The notes below the pieces were generated by a model. That model ran no database searches and had not been told where the DNA came from. It saw only the letters and a program-made list of their open reading frames with translations. The position numbers and the translations under genes were made by a program. Below are positions 17,431 to 25,143 of a stretch of 64,000 bases of DNA, one piece after another (position 1 is the stretch's first letter; each line of letters starts with the position of its first letter). This stretch comes from Ignavibacteriota bacterium (GTDB taxonomy: Bacteria; Bacteroidota; Ignavibacteria; UBA10030; UBA6906). The stretch is from contig JADJHP010000001.1 in the NCBI GenBank assembly GCA_016707525.1, positions 372,001 to 436,000 on the forward strand, read 5' to 3'.

Positions 17431-17459
17431 ATGATAGCCAAGTGATAGGGAAAATCCAA
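17431..17459 (-). promoter_or_regulatory. promoter of the glycosidase-like gene
   Basis: Minus strand TTGGAT (17454-17459), 17 bp, TATCAT (17431-17436). The transcript would begin near 17424 and include the C10 tract. Confidence 0.6.
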
Positions 17460-17858
17460 ACGGGACGCGGCACCATTGGTACAAGTTCATCGGAACACAG
17501 AGGTGTCGGGGGTAGGGGCGGGTGCACCGCCCCCGGGGCGGGGGCGGGTGGGGGGCGGGGCCCGCGCAGGGGGCGGGGGCCCCGTCGCCCTAGGTACGAT
17601 TACACCCGCCGACGCACTTCAGCCTGGAAGGGCCGCACCCGAGGAACCCAACGGATCAGCAGTCTATAGGGTCGACTTTGGAGGAATGGAGGTCCCCCAC
17701 CCCACGCCACGAGTTCGGAAAGTCCCTCTACATCGTCCTGAGCCATCTCACGAAGTACAGCCCACGACGGTAGCGCGTTCTCGAGGCGCAAGGTTTTCAT
17801 GGTACCGGGGGAGGACGCCGAAAGAATTCCGAACCCGTGGAAAGAAATGGCGCAAGGT
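17460..17858. other. gene-free, G-rich divergent intergenic region
   Basis: About 400 bp between two divergent promoters with no credible gene. At 17466-17480 is a half copy of the CCATTGGTRCAA motif found again at 18790-18910. At 17505-17590 is an extremely G-rich plus strand with more than four runs of four or more G, so a G-quadruplex is possible. It includes GGGGCGGGTGCACCGCCCC (17515-17533), a degenerate copy of the palindrome seen at 14970 and 18737. The remainder (17595-17855) shows no repeats, RNA fold or conserved frame that I can support. Confidence 0.6.
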
Positions 17859-17887
17859 TTGACACCGGATGCGTTTTTGGGTATTTT
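17859..17887 (+). promoter_or_regulatory. promoter of the M14 peptidase gene
   Basis: TTGACA (17859-17864), 17-bp spacer, TATTTT (17882-17887). Start of transcription near 17894, which supports the ATG at 17936. Confidence 0.7.
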
Positions 17888-17935
17888 CCTGCCATGCATT
17901 GGCCTTCATTCATCTTCTCTCCAGCTCGAGGAACC

Positions 17936-18712
17936 ATGAGTTCCCTTGGCAAACACCGGCACTCTACTTCCCTTGTAGTGCTTCTGATGCTGATGTCGAA
18001 TGGTTGTTCTTCCTCGGGGATCGGCCGGGGGAGTGATCCGCTCGCCGACATCGGTCGCCACCCCGGACTCTGGACTGAGTGCGGTAGATCCGTGGAGGGG
18101 CGTGCCATCGTTTTCCGCGAAGAAGGGCGGGGCGACAGTACCGTGTTGGTGCTCGGGAGTATGCATGGCGACGAGGCCGCCGGCGGCACCGTTGTGGTGA
18201 GGTTGGCAGAGGCGTTCGCGGCGGGGGCGGGTGATCCGCTGCATCGGCGGATCGTGTTCGTGCCAGTGGTGAATCCGGATGGAGTGGAACGGGGGACCCG
18301 CTGGAATGCTCATGGCGTGGACATCAACAGGAACTTCCCTACAGCCAACTGGGAGAATGGAGAGCGGAAGGGGATCGCGCGCCACGGCACAGAACCAGCG
18401 TCGGAACCGGAAACGAAATTGGTGATGTCACTGATCGACCGCTTCAAGCCGTGCCTCATCATCACCCTGCACGCTGCTCTCCACGTTGTGAACTACGACG
18501 GGCCGGGGAAAGAGATCGCGGAGCGCATCGGTGCCCTCAACGGATATCCGGTGAGCGGTAGCATCGGGTATCCGACGCCGGGATCTCTTGGCACCTATGC
18601 CGGTCTGGAACGGCAGATCCCAATCATCACCCTGGAATTGCCGGGCGTCAGCGGCGATGAAGGGTGGGAGCAGAACAGGGAGGCGTTGATCAAGGTCTTG
18701 CGCGACCGCTGA
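17936..18712 (+). CDS. M14-family zinc carboxypeptidase, MpaA-like lipoprotein
   Basis: A 258-residue metallopeptidase of family M14, closest in motifs to murein-peptide amidase MpaA, which trims muropeptides. Zinc ligands are His and Glu in VLGSMHGDEAAGG, and a third His in IITLHAALHVVNYDG; the substrate-binding NPDGVERGTRWNAHGVDINR and the catalytic Glu in IPIITLELPG are intact. The N-terminus (LVVLLMLMSNGCSSSG) ends in a Cys suited to lipid attachment, so it probably sits in the periplasm or outer membrane, unlike cytoplasmic MpaA. The start ATG 17936 follows AGGAACC; two earlier in-frame ATGs lie close to or before the transcript start. Confidence 0.85.
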   Translation: MSSLGKHRHSTSLVVLLMLMSNGCSSSGIGRGSDPLADIGRHPGLWTECGRSVEGRAIVFREEGRGDSTVLVLGSMHGDEAAGGTVVVRLAEAFAAGAGDPLHRRIVFVPVVNPDGVERGTRWNAHGVDINRNFPTANWENGERKGIARHGTEPASEPETKLVMSLIDRFKPCLIITLHAALHVVNYDGPGKEIAERIGALNGYPVSGSIGYPTPGSLGTYAGLERQIPIITLELPGVSGDEGWEQNREALIKVLRDR

Positions 18713-18723
18713 ATGTGCGGTGT

Positions 18724-18970
18724 ACCGATGGTGTTGGGGGGCGGTGCATGCACCGCCCTACACAAGAATGGACGACGGGGCAGGGATGGGGTACCATTGG
18801 TGCAATGGATATGGGCGCGGGGTGGTGTGGGGCGGGCATGCACCGCCCTACACAAATGGACGACGGCGCCATTGGCACGCGGTGCGGGGTGCACCATTGG
18901 TGCAATGGATCTGGACGCGGGGCTGCCGATGGTGCTGGGGCGGTGCATGCACCGCCCCACAACGGATGCC
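18724..18970. repeat. tandem palindromic repeat array between convergent genes
   Basis: Roughly three units of 90-108 bp. Each unit has a palindrome GGGCGGTGCATGCACCGCCC (perfect at 18739-18758, degenerate at 18829-18847, extended to 22 nt at 18937-18958) followed by CTACACAA, ATGGACGACGG and a second small inverted repeat CCATTGGTGCAATGG (18794-18808, 18894-18908). The unit then restarts with CGATGGTG. It fills the space between two gene 3' ends and encodes no credible protein. The related single copies at 14970 and 17515 show that the element is mobile or recurrent in this genome. Confidence 0.85.
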
Positions 18971-18976
18971 GCGGTG

Positions 18977-19963
18977 TTACTTCAACCACCCCTGCTGCCT
19001 GCACCACGCGATCGTATCGTTGATGCCGGCCTCAAGAGTGATCTCCTGCTCATAACCGAAATCGCGCTTCGCCTTCGCTGAATCACACGTCCAGTAATCC
19101 TGAACCATGTCCCGGGCTTTTTCAAAGTTGATCAGCGCCGGCTTGGACGAGAACAGCGAGAAGAACTCGGCGAACGCTGCGATCACGTAGACCCCGGCTT
19201 CGGGGACGCGGAGCGTCACGGCGCCGCGGCCAAGGGCCTTGCGCGTGAGTTGTCCGACTTCCTTCCATCCATACGTCTTCTTGCTGCCGATGAAATAGGT
19301 CTTTCCCACGCTGTTCGGGCTTTCGCCGGCCATGACGATGCCACGGACGAGGTCCTTCACGTGGATGAGGGTCACGTATTTCTCCCCGAAACCCACCACG
19401 GGCTGGAGCCCCTTCTGCATCGTTGCAAAGAACTCGAACACGTCCTTGTCCCGCGGACCGAAGACGGCGGGGGGGCGGACGATGGTGATCGGTAGTTTGT
19501 CGAGCAGCGCGAGGCATTCCTTTTCCGCCTGGAGTTTGGACTTCCCATACGTGGTGATGGGTTCGCCGGATTGATCCTCGGTGATCGGTGTTGCCGTGGG
19601 GCTGGGGCCTGCCGCCGTCTGGCTGCTGATCTGTACGAAACGGCTCAGGTTGGGCGCGTGACGGATCGCCGCCTGCAGGAGGTTGCGCGTCCCCCCGGCA
19701 TTGGCCCGATAGTATTCCGATTTCTCTTTGGCTTTGGTCAGCCCTGCGGAATGATAGATATAGTCGACGCCGGCCACTGCCGCGGCGAGCGCCTGCTCAT
19801 CGTACACATCCCCCTGGATGACCGTGATCGGGAGATCTTTGAGCCAGGCGGTACTGCTTGTCTTCCTGAGGAGACAACGGACTGCGTAGCCCTTTTGAAG
19901 AAGGAGTTCAACAAGGTGGCTGCCGATGAAGCCGCTGCCACCGGTAACGAGTGCTGTTTTCAT
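18977..19963 (-). CDS. extended SDR NAD(P)-dependent epimerase/dehydratase, possible ceramide-pathway reductase
   Basis: A 328-residue Rossmann-fold enzyme. The dinucleotide motif TGGSGFIGSHLVELLLQKGY is at the N-terminus, the catalytic Tyr and Lys are in TTYGKSKLQAEK, and the active-site Ser lies in RFVQISSQTAAG. SDRs of this kind reduce or epimerise many substrates. Here it is divergent from a serine-palmitoyltransferase-type gene and close to a GNAT gene. In Caulobacter an SDR of this class (CerR) works with Spt and the acyltransferase bCerS to make ceramide. By that analogy it may reduce 3-keto-ceramide or ketosphinganine; this is inference. ATG 19963 is preferred to a TTG four codons upstream. 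Confidence 0.85.
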   Translation of the reverse strand: MKTALVTGGSGFIGSHLVELLLQKGYAVRCLLRKTSSTAWLKDLPITVIQGDVYDEQALAAAVAGVDYIYHSAGLTKAKEKSEYYRANAGGTRNLLQAAIRHAPNLSRFVQISSQTAAGPSPTATPITEDQSGEPITTYGKSKLQAEKECLALLDKLPITIVRPPAVFGPRDKDVFEFFATMQKGLQPVVGFGEKYVTLIHVKDLVRGIVMAGESPNSVGKTYFIGSKKTYGWKEVGQLTRKALGRGAVTLRVPEAGVYVIAAFAEFFSLFSSKPALINFEKARDMVQDYWTCDSAKAKRDFGYEQEITLEAGINDTIAWCRQQGWLK

Positions 19964-19975
19964 GGGGGTTCTCAA

Positions 19976-20004
19976 TTGACTTTCAGACGGTGGTAAAGTA
20001 TATT
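19976..20004 (+). promoter_or_regulatory. promoter of the Spt-type gene
   Basis: TTGACT (19976-19981), 17-bp spacer, TATATT (19999-20004), giving a leader of about 48 nt before ATG 20059. The -35 lies directly next to the start of the divergent SDR gene. Confidence 0.75.
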
Positions 20005-20058
20005 AAAATACTTTCATCTAATCAAACCTTCGTGTTAGAGATTTCCAAGAGAACGCTG

Positions 20059-21285
20059 ATGACACCTCCTGAAGCGACCGCCAAGAAACCCGTTGACCTC
20101 TTCCAGAAGTGCTTGGCTTTCACCCGTGCGGATGAGATCAAAGCCGCGGGGTTCTACCCCTATTTCAGGCCGATCGAGGAAAATGAGGGGCCGGTGGTGA
20201 CGATCGAGGGGCGCAAGATCATCATGGCCGGTTCCAATAACTATCTGGGCCTCACCGCCGATCCGCGTGTGAAGGAAGCGGCGATCAAGGCCATCGAGAA
20301 GTACGGCACGGGGTGCTCCGGTTCGCGCTACCTCACCGGTACACTCGATCTGCACATCGAGCTTGAAGCGCGCCTTGCGAAGTTCTTCCACAAGGAAGCC
20401 TGTCTGCTCTTCAGTACCGGGTACCAGACTGCGCAGGGGATCATCCCCACGCTGGTCCAGAAGGGCGAGTATGTGTTGTCTGACAAAGACAACCACGCAT
20501 GCATCGTCGCCGGCAACCTGATGGCAAAGGGTGCCTTCGCCGAGATGATCCGTTTCAAGCACAATGACATGGATGACCTCGAGCGGGTGATGAGCAAGCT
20601 GCCACTCGAAGTGCCCAAATTGGTCGTCTCCGATGGCGTGTTCAGCACGACCGGTCTGATCGTTGACCTGCCCCGTCTGGTCGAGGTCGCCCGAAAATAC
20701 AATGGGCGGATCCTCATCGACGATGCCCACTCCACCGGTGTGATCGGCAAGGGGGGCCGCGGGACCGCGAGCCACTACGGCCTGGAAAAAGAAGTGGATA
20801 TGACGATGGGGACCTTCTCGAAGACCTTTTCGTCTCTCGGCGGGTTCGTCGCCGGCGACGGTCCCGTCATCAATTATCTCAAGCACCATGCTCCGGCACT
20901 GATCTTTTCTGCAAGCCCGACCCCGGCATCAGTGGCGGCTGCGCTTGCCTCGCTGACCATTCTGGAGGCGGAGCCGCAGCGGATGGACAACCTGATCCGC
21001 AACGCGGACAAGATGCGTCAGGGGTTCAAGGCACTTGGCTTCCACGTCCTTGATGCCCAGACCGCGATCGTGCCGGTGATCATCGGCGAGGACATGCTGA
21101 CCTTCAAGTTCTGGCGCGAGCTGTTCGATGCCGGCGTGTTTGTGAATGCGTTCGTCAGCCCCGGTGTGCCTCCGGGCATGGCGATGCTGCGGACCAGCTA
21201 CATGGCCACCCATGAGGACAAGCACCTCGACCGCATCCTCGAAACCTTCACGGTCATCGGCAAGAAGCTCGGTGTGATCAGCTGA
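20059..21285 (+). CDS. spt: alpha-oxoamine synthase, serine palmitoyltransferase type
   Basis: PLP-dependent condensing enzyme of 408 residues that joins an amino acid with an acyl-CoA. Family parts in order: SNNYLGLTADPRVKEAAI, YGTGCSGSRYLTGTLDLH, FSTGYQTAQGI, IDDAHSTGVIGKGGRG, and the PLP Lys in MGTFSKTFSSLGGFVAGDG. The N-terminal GFYPYFRPIE is what Bacteroides-type serine palmitoyltransferases show (GVYPYFRPIE-like), which argues for Spt over BioF or Kbl. ATG 20059 follows AAGAGA. No bio genes are nearby, while an SDR and an acyltransferase are, so sphingolipid synthesis is the best reading. BioF activity cannot be excluded by sequence alone. Confidence 0.8.
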   Translation: MTPPEATAKKPVDLFQKCLAFTRADEIKAAGFYPYFRPIEENEGPVVTIEGRKIIMAGSNNYLGLTADPRVKEAAIKAIEKYGTGCSGSRYLTGTLDLHIELEARLAKFFHKEACLLFSTGYQTAQGIIPTLVQKGEYVLSDKDNHACIVAGNLMAKGAFAEMIRFKHNDMDDLERVMSKLPLEVPKLVVSDGVFSTTGLIVDLPRLVEVARKYNGRILIDDAHSTGVIGKGGRGTASHYGLEKEVDMTMGTFSKTFSSLGGFVAGDGPVINYLKHHAPALIFSASPTPASVAAALASLTILEAEPQRMDNLIRNADKMRQGFKALGFHVLDAQTAIVPVIIGEDMLTFKFWRELFDAGVFVNAFVSPGVPPGMAMLRTSYMATHEDKHLDRILETFTVIGKKLGVIS

Positions 21286-21302
21286 TCGTCACGGAGACCG
21301 GT

Positions 21303-21325
21303 CCCGCCCCGTATCAGGGGGCGGG
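21303..21325 (+). other. GC-rich hairpin in the spt-GNAT gap
   Basis: CCCGCCCC (21303-21310) pairs with GGGGCGGG (21318-21325). No T run follows, so read-through to the next gene is likely. Possible mRNA stabiliser. Confidence 0.5.
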
Positions 21326-21404
21326 CCGGCTCATTCCGTTCACCGGTGCCCTCCGGGCCGTTGCAAGTCTATTCCCCGTCCTATCTCTGTGAGGCCGTGA
21401 CCGC

Positions 21405-22523
21405 ATGAGTTCCGTCACTGTTCGTCCCCTGCGTTCGAAAAAAGACGAGAAGGTTTTCATCAAGTTCCAGTGGAAGCCCTATGAGGGGAATCCGTACTGG
21501 GTGCCGCCCCTGTTGATGGACAGGCGCAAGCTGATGGACCGGGAGCATAACCCGTTCTACAAGCATGCGGATGCGGAATTCTTTCTGGCGGAGCGCAACG
21601 GGGAAGTGGTCGGGCGCATTGGCGCCATCATCAACCACAATCACAACCGCGAGCACAACGAGAACATAGGATTCTTCGGTTTCTTTGAATGTCTCGATGA
21701 CCAGGAAGTGGCAAGTTCGCTCTTCGACGAGGCTGTCCGTTGGCTCAAGGCGCGCGGGGTGACCGCGGTGCGCGGGCCCGTAAGTCCGTCCGTCAATGAC
21801 GAGGTCGGAATGCTTGTCGAAGGCTTCGACCGCAGTCCGGCGATCCTCATGGCGTACAATCCACCGTACTATCCCAAACTCGTCGAGACCTACGGATTCA
21901 CGAAGGTGAAGGACCTCTATTCCTGGGGTCTGCACCAGGATCAGGTATTCACGGACAAACTGGTTCGTGTCTCGGAAGCCGCACGGCAGCGGCAGGGTCT
22001 GGTCTTCCGGAAGTTCAACATGAAGGACTTCGACAACGAGGTCAAGCGGATCCACGAGCTCTACTCGAAGGGTTGGATCCACAACTGGGGTGAAGTTCCG
22101 TTGACGGATGAGGAATTCAATTACATGGCCAAGGACCTCAAGGCCATCGTCAATCCTGAATTCGTGATCTTTGTTGAGGTGAAAGGGAGACCCGTCGGGT
22201 TCGCCCTCGCGCTGCCGGACTACAATATCATTCTGAAGGGGAACAAGCGCGGATGGCTCCTCCCGGCCATCCTCCGCATGCTGTTCCTCAAAAAGCGGAT
22301 CGATGATTCGCGCATCGTCATGCTGGGAGTGCTCCCCGAGTACCTCAACTCCGGCATCGGCGGTGTGTTGTTCTACGAGATCGCACGCCGGATCACGAAC
22401 ACCGGGATCCCGCGCGGCGAAGCGAGCTGGGTGCTTGAAGACAATGTCATGATGAACCGCGGGGCGCATATGCTGAAGGGTGAGCTCATCAAGCGCCATC
22501 GTCTCTATCAAATGGAGTTGTAA
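21405..22523 (+). CDS. GNAT-fold acyltransferase, candidate bacterial ceramide synthase
   Basis: A 372-residue protein with two GNAT-like halves. The N-terminal half starts with VTVRPLRSKKDEKVFIKFQW and has NPFYKHADAEFFLAERNG and GPVSPSVNDEVGMLVEGFD. The C-terminal half carries MLGVLPEYLNSGIGGVLFYE, which resembles the acyl-CoA-binding Q/R-x-x-G-x-G/A loop of GNATs, and ends ASWVLEDNVMMNRGAH. No membrane helix or signal peptide is seen. It lies 119 bp after the Spt gene on the same strand. Large GNAT proteins next to spt and an SDR are bacterial ceramide synthases in Caulobacter. I propose the same here as inference; the GNAT fold itself is well supported. Confidence 0.65.
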   Translation: MSSVTVRPLRSKKDEKVFIKFQWKPYEGNPYWVPPLLMDRRKLMDREHNPFYKHADAEFFLAERNGEVVGRIGAIINHNHNREHNENIGFFGFFECLDDQEVASSLFDEAVRWLKARGVTAVRGPVSPSVNDEVGMLVEGFDRSPAILMAYNPPYYPKLVETYGFTKVKDLYSWGLHQDQVFTDKLVRVSEAARQRQGLVFRKFNMKDFDNEVKRIHELYSKGWIHNWGEVPLTDEEFNYMAKDLKAIVNPEFVIFVEVKGRPVGFALALPDYNIILKGNKRGWLLPAILRMLFLKKRIDDSRIVMLGVLPEYLNSGIGGVLFYEIARRITNTGIPRGEASWVLEDNVMMNRGAHMLKGELIKRHRLYQMEL

Positions 22524-22549
22524 TACTACCACCCCCTGACGAGGACGTT

Positions 22550-23476
22550 ATGCCAGTACAAAAAGTCGATAAGATCTGGATGAACGGCACGATGGTCAAC
22601 TGGGATGATGCCCGGATCCACGTTCTCTCGCACGTTATCCATTATGGCACCAGTTGGTTCGAAGGGATCCGCTGTTACAATACCGAGAAAGGTCCGGCGA
22701 TCTTCCGGCTCGACCTTCACGTCCGTCGGTTGCTGGATTCCCTGAAGATCTACCGTACCCCGCTCCCATGGACCCAGGCGCAGGTGGAGCAGGGCATCCT
22801 GGATACGATCCAGGTGAACAAGATGAAGGCGTGCTATATCCGTCCGGTCGCCTATCGCGGGTACGGTGATGTTGGCGTGAATCCGCTGGCCTGTCCGGTG
22901 GACCTTACCATAGCCGTGTGGGAATGGGGGGCGTATCTCGGCCCCGAGGCCCTCGGCAATGGTATCGACGTCTGCGTCTCCACCTGGAACCGCCCGGCAC
23001 CGAACACCTTCCCGACGATGGCGAAAGCCGGCGGCAATTACCTGCTCTCGCAGTTGATGAAAGTAGAAGCGATCCAGAACGGCTTTGCGGAAGCGATCGC
23101 ACTGGATGTGTCGGGGAACCTGAGCGAAGGGAGCGGGGAGAACCTGTTCCTTGTCCGCGACGGCATCATGTTTACGCCACACCTCGCTGCGTCCTTGCTC
23201 CCCGGTATCACCCGTTCATCCGTCATGCAGCTTGCGCGCGAGATGGGCATCGAGATCCGCGAGGGCGCCATGCCGCGCGAATCGCTGTATGTCGCTGATG
23301 AGATGTTCTTCACCGGGACCGCGGCGGAGATCACGCCGATCCGGTCGGTGGACAAAAATGTGGTCGGGACCGGAAAGCCCGGCCCGGTCACGATGGCATT
23401 GCAGAAAGCATTTTTCGATATTGTAACCAAGGCCAACGATCCCCACAACTGGCTGAAGTTCGTGTACACGAAGTAA
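22550..23476 (+). CDS. ilvE: branched-chain amino acid aminotransferase
   Basis: Class IV PLP aminotransferase of 308 residues that performs the last step of Val, Leu and Ile synthesis and the first step of their breakdown. Visible marks: IHVLSHVIHYGTSWFEGIR at the N-terminus, YIRPVAYRGYG, the PLP Lys in FPTMAKAGGNYLLSQ, and the cofactor phosphate region NLSEGSGENLFLV followed by LLPGITRSSVMQLAREMGI. The end FFTGTAAEITPI is typical of IlvE. It starts 26 bp after the GNAT gene, so it may share its transcript. In this context it could feed branched starter units to lipid synthesis. Confidence 0.93.
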   Translation: MPVQKVDKIWMNGTMVNWDDARIHVLSHVIHYGTSWFEGIRCYNTEKGPAIFRLDLHVRRLLDSLKIYRTPLPWTQAQVEQGILDTIQVNKMKACYIRPVAYRGYGDVGVNPLACPVDLTIAVWEWGAYLGPEALGNGIDVCVSTWNRPAPNTFPTMAKAGGNYLLSQLMKVEAIQNGFAEAIALDVSGNLSEGSGENLFLVRDGIMFTPHLAASLLPGITRSSVMQLAREMGIEIREGAMPRESLYVADEMFFTGTAAEITPIRSVDKNVVGTGKPGPVTMALQKAFFDIVTKANDPHNWLKFVYTK

Positions 23477-23505
23477 TCCATCCTCACAGCCAAGGGAGGA
23501 ATGCG

Positions 23506-24060
23506 ATGAAAAAAACAACGCGAACGGCTGCACGAACACCCCGCCGGGCGGCCCACACGTCCCCGGCGGTGCGGAGGAAATCCCCGGGTCCGAAGCGGGC
23601 AGCCGCTCCTGTGACCGCGCTGGGCATCCGCCGGATCCTCGTCCCGATCGATTTCTCTGTCCACTCCAAGAATGCGTTGAAGTACGCCGTGCCGATGGCC
23701 GGCCAGTTCAAAGCAGCGCTGCATCTGGTCTACGTCGTGGAACCCACCATTTATCCCGCCGATCTCGGTTTCGGGCAGGTGGTGTTGCCCCGCGTTGAAG
23801 AAGAGCTGCGGCAGAAGGGTGCGGAGGAGTTGCAGACATTGATCGAGCGTGAGATCGGCCGATCGGTACCCGCGACGTACGCAGTGCGGACAGGCAACCC
23901 GCATCACGAGATCCTCGCGGAAGCGGAAGCGCAGGCGGTGGATCTCATCATCGTGGCCACGCACGGGCACAGCGGTGTTGAGCATATACTGTTCGGGAGC
24001 ACAGCGGACCGCATTGTGCATCATGCGCCGTGTCCGGTCCTGACGATCAGGCCCGCATAG
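23506..24060 (+). CDS. universal stress protein with basic N-terminal tail
   Basis: UspA-family protein of 184 residues. The Usp domain (from about residue 42) begins IRRILVPIDFSVHSKNALKYAV, contains VDLIIVATHGHSGVEHILFGST, and ends DRIVHHAPCPVLTIRP; the G-x2-G-x(9)-G-[ST] ATP-binding pattern can be traced there. The first 40 residues are an Arg/Lys/Pro/Ala-rich tail (KKTTRTAARTPRRAAHTS, then VRRKSPGPKRAAAP) that is not part of the fold and resembles DNA-binding tails. The start has AGGGAGG upstream. It is followed by a bidirectional terminator. Confidence 0.9.
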   Translation: MKKTTRTAARTPRRAAHTSPAVRRKSPGPKRAAAPVTALGIRRILVPIDFSVHSKNALKYAVPMAGQFKAALHLVYVVEPTIYPADLGFGQVVLPRVEEELRQKGAEELQTLIEREIGRSVPATYAVRTGNPHHEILAEAEAQAVDLIIVATHGHSGVEHILFGSTADRIVHHAPCPVLTIRPA

Positions 24061-24092
24061 CGCGCCGCTGGACAGAGGCAGGAAAAAAGAAC

Positions 24093-24115
24093 GGGGCGGT
24101 CCAACGGACCGCCCC
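24093..24115. terminator. bidirectional terminator between convergent genes
   Basis: Perfect 10-bp stem GGGGCGGTCC/GGACCGCCCC with a 3-nt loop. On the minus strand it is followed by GTTCTTTTTTCC, so it clearly serves the seven-gene minus operon; on the plus strand the tail is not T-rich. Confidence 0.8.
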
Positions 24116-24141
24116 GCGTCATTTCAAGGGGTGCGCAACAG

Positions 24142-25113
24142 TCACTTGTCGCGGTCGACGACGAAATCCGCGAACGCCGCGAGCGATGCCTTGCTGGGCG
24201 AGTCCGGGAAAGCCGCGATCTGCTCCTTCGCCTCCGCCGCGTAGTGGCGCGCCCGTTCGGTCGCGTAGGCGATGCCGCCGCGCTCCTCCGCGAAGCGCAC
24301 GATGCGGCGGACGTCGATCTTTTTGCCGCCGGCCTTGATCATACCGAGGATCTCTTTTCGTTCCGACGCCTGGGCATGGGCAAGGGCGTGCACGAGCGGC
24401 AGGGTCAGCTTCTTTTCGCTGAGGTCGAGGCCTGTCGGTTTGCCGGTGATCGATCTGCGTCCCGTGTAATCGAGGATGTCGTCGCGGATCTGGAATGCCA
24501 GCCCGACGAGTTCACCGTACTCGCGCAGCCGGCGCTGCGACTCGGGGTCATCTGTCGCACTGGTCGCCCCGATCTCGCAGCATGTGGAAAGCAGTGATGC
24601 GGTCTTGTCGCCGATGATGCGCAGATACTTCTCTTCATCCATATCCAGTTTCCTGCTGCGCTGGATCTGATGGAGTTCGCCCTCGATCATCCGCCGGACG
24701 GCGTTGGAGTTGATCTTCAGGAACGCAAAGTCATCGTGGTCGAGCGCAACAAGCAGCCCGCGCGACAGAAGGTAATCGCCCATCAGCACCGCGATCTTGT
24801 TCTTCCACACCGCATTGATGGAGGCGAGTCCGCGCCGCGTGTCCGCGTCGTCCACCACGTCGTCGTGGACGAGGGTGGCGGTGTGCAGGATCTCCACCAG
24901 TGCTGCGCCCCGGTGGCTCTTCTCGTTCACCCCGCCGCAGAGTTCGGCGCTGAGGAGGACGAGGATCGGGCGGACCTTCTTGCCCTTTTGCCGCACGAGG
25001 TACTTCGTCACGAGGTCGACCAACCCGATGCGGGAACGTATCGCCTCGCGGAAGACCCGGTCGAAGAGCGGGAGGTGATGCTGGATCGGTGACGCTATGG
25101 CCTGCAGGTCCAC
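24142..25113 (-). CDS. polyprenyl diphosphate synthase
   Basis: All-trans prenyl chain elongation enzyme of 323 residues that makes the side chain of respiratory quinone or a similar polyprenyl diphosphate. The first Asp-rich motif is in TATLVHDDVVDDADTRRG, preceded by the substrate-binding GKKVRPILVLLSAEL. The second is FQIRDDILDYTG, followed by KPTGLDLSEKKLTLPL. It starts with GTG at 25113, 30 bp after tatC. It is the last gene of the operon before the terminator at 24093. Chain length cannot be fixed by eye; IspB/heptaprenyl-type is most likely. Confidence 0.9.
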   Translation of the reverse strand: MDLQAIASPIQHHLPLFDRVFREAIRSRIGLVDLVTKYLVRQKGKKVRPILVLLSAELCGGVNEKSHRGAALVEILHTATLVHDDVVDDADTRRGLASINAVWKNKIAVLMGDYLLSRGLLVALDHDDFAFLKINSNAVRRMIEGELHQIQRSRKLDMDEEKYLRIIGDKTASLLSTCCEIGATSATDDPESQRRLREYGELVGLAFQIRDDILDYTGRRSITGKPTGLDLSEKKLTLPLVHALAHAQASERKEILGMIKAGGKKIDVRRIVRFAEERGGIAYATERARHYAAEAKEQIAAFPDSPSKASLAAFADFVVDRDK

Positions 25114-25143
25114 AACTTGCCTTTGCTGGTGCGCGGGGATTCG

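Noticed and set aside
18724..18970. CRISPR array
   Set aside because: Units are palindromic and 90-108 bp apart with repeated, not unique, spacers, and no cas gene is nearby.
21303..21325. Terminator after spt
   Set aside because: Strong hairpin but no T run on the plus strand, and the GNAT gene follows in the same direction.
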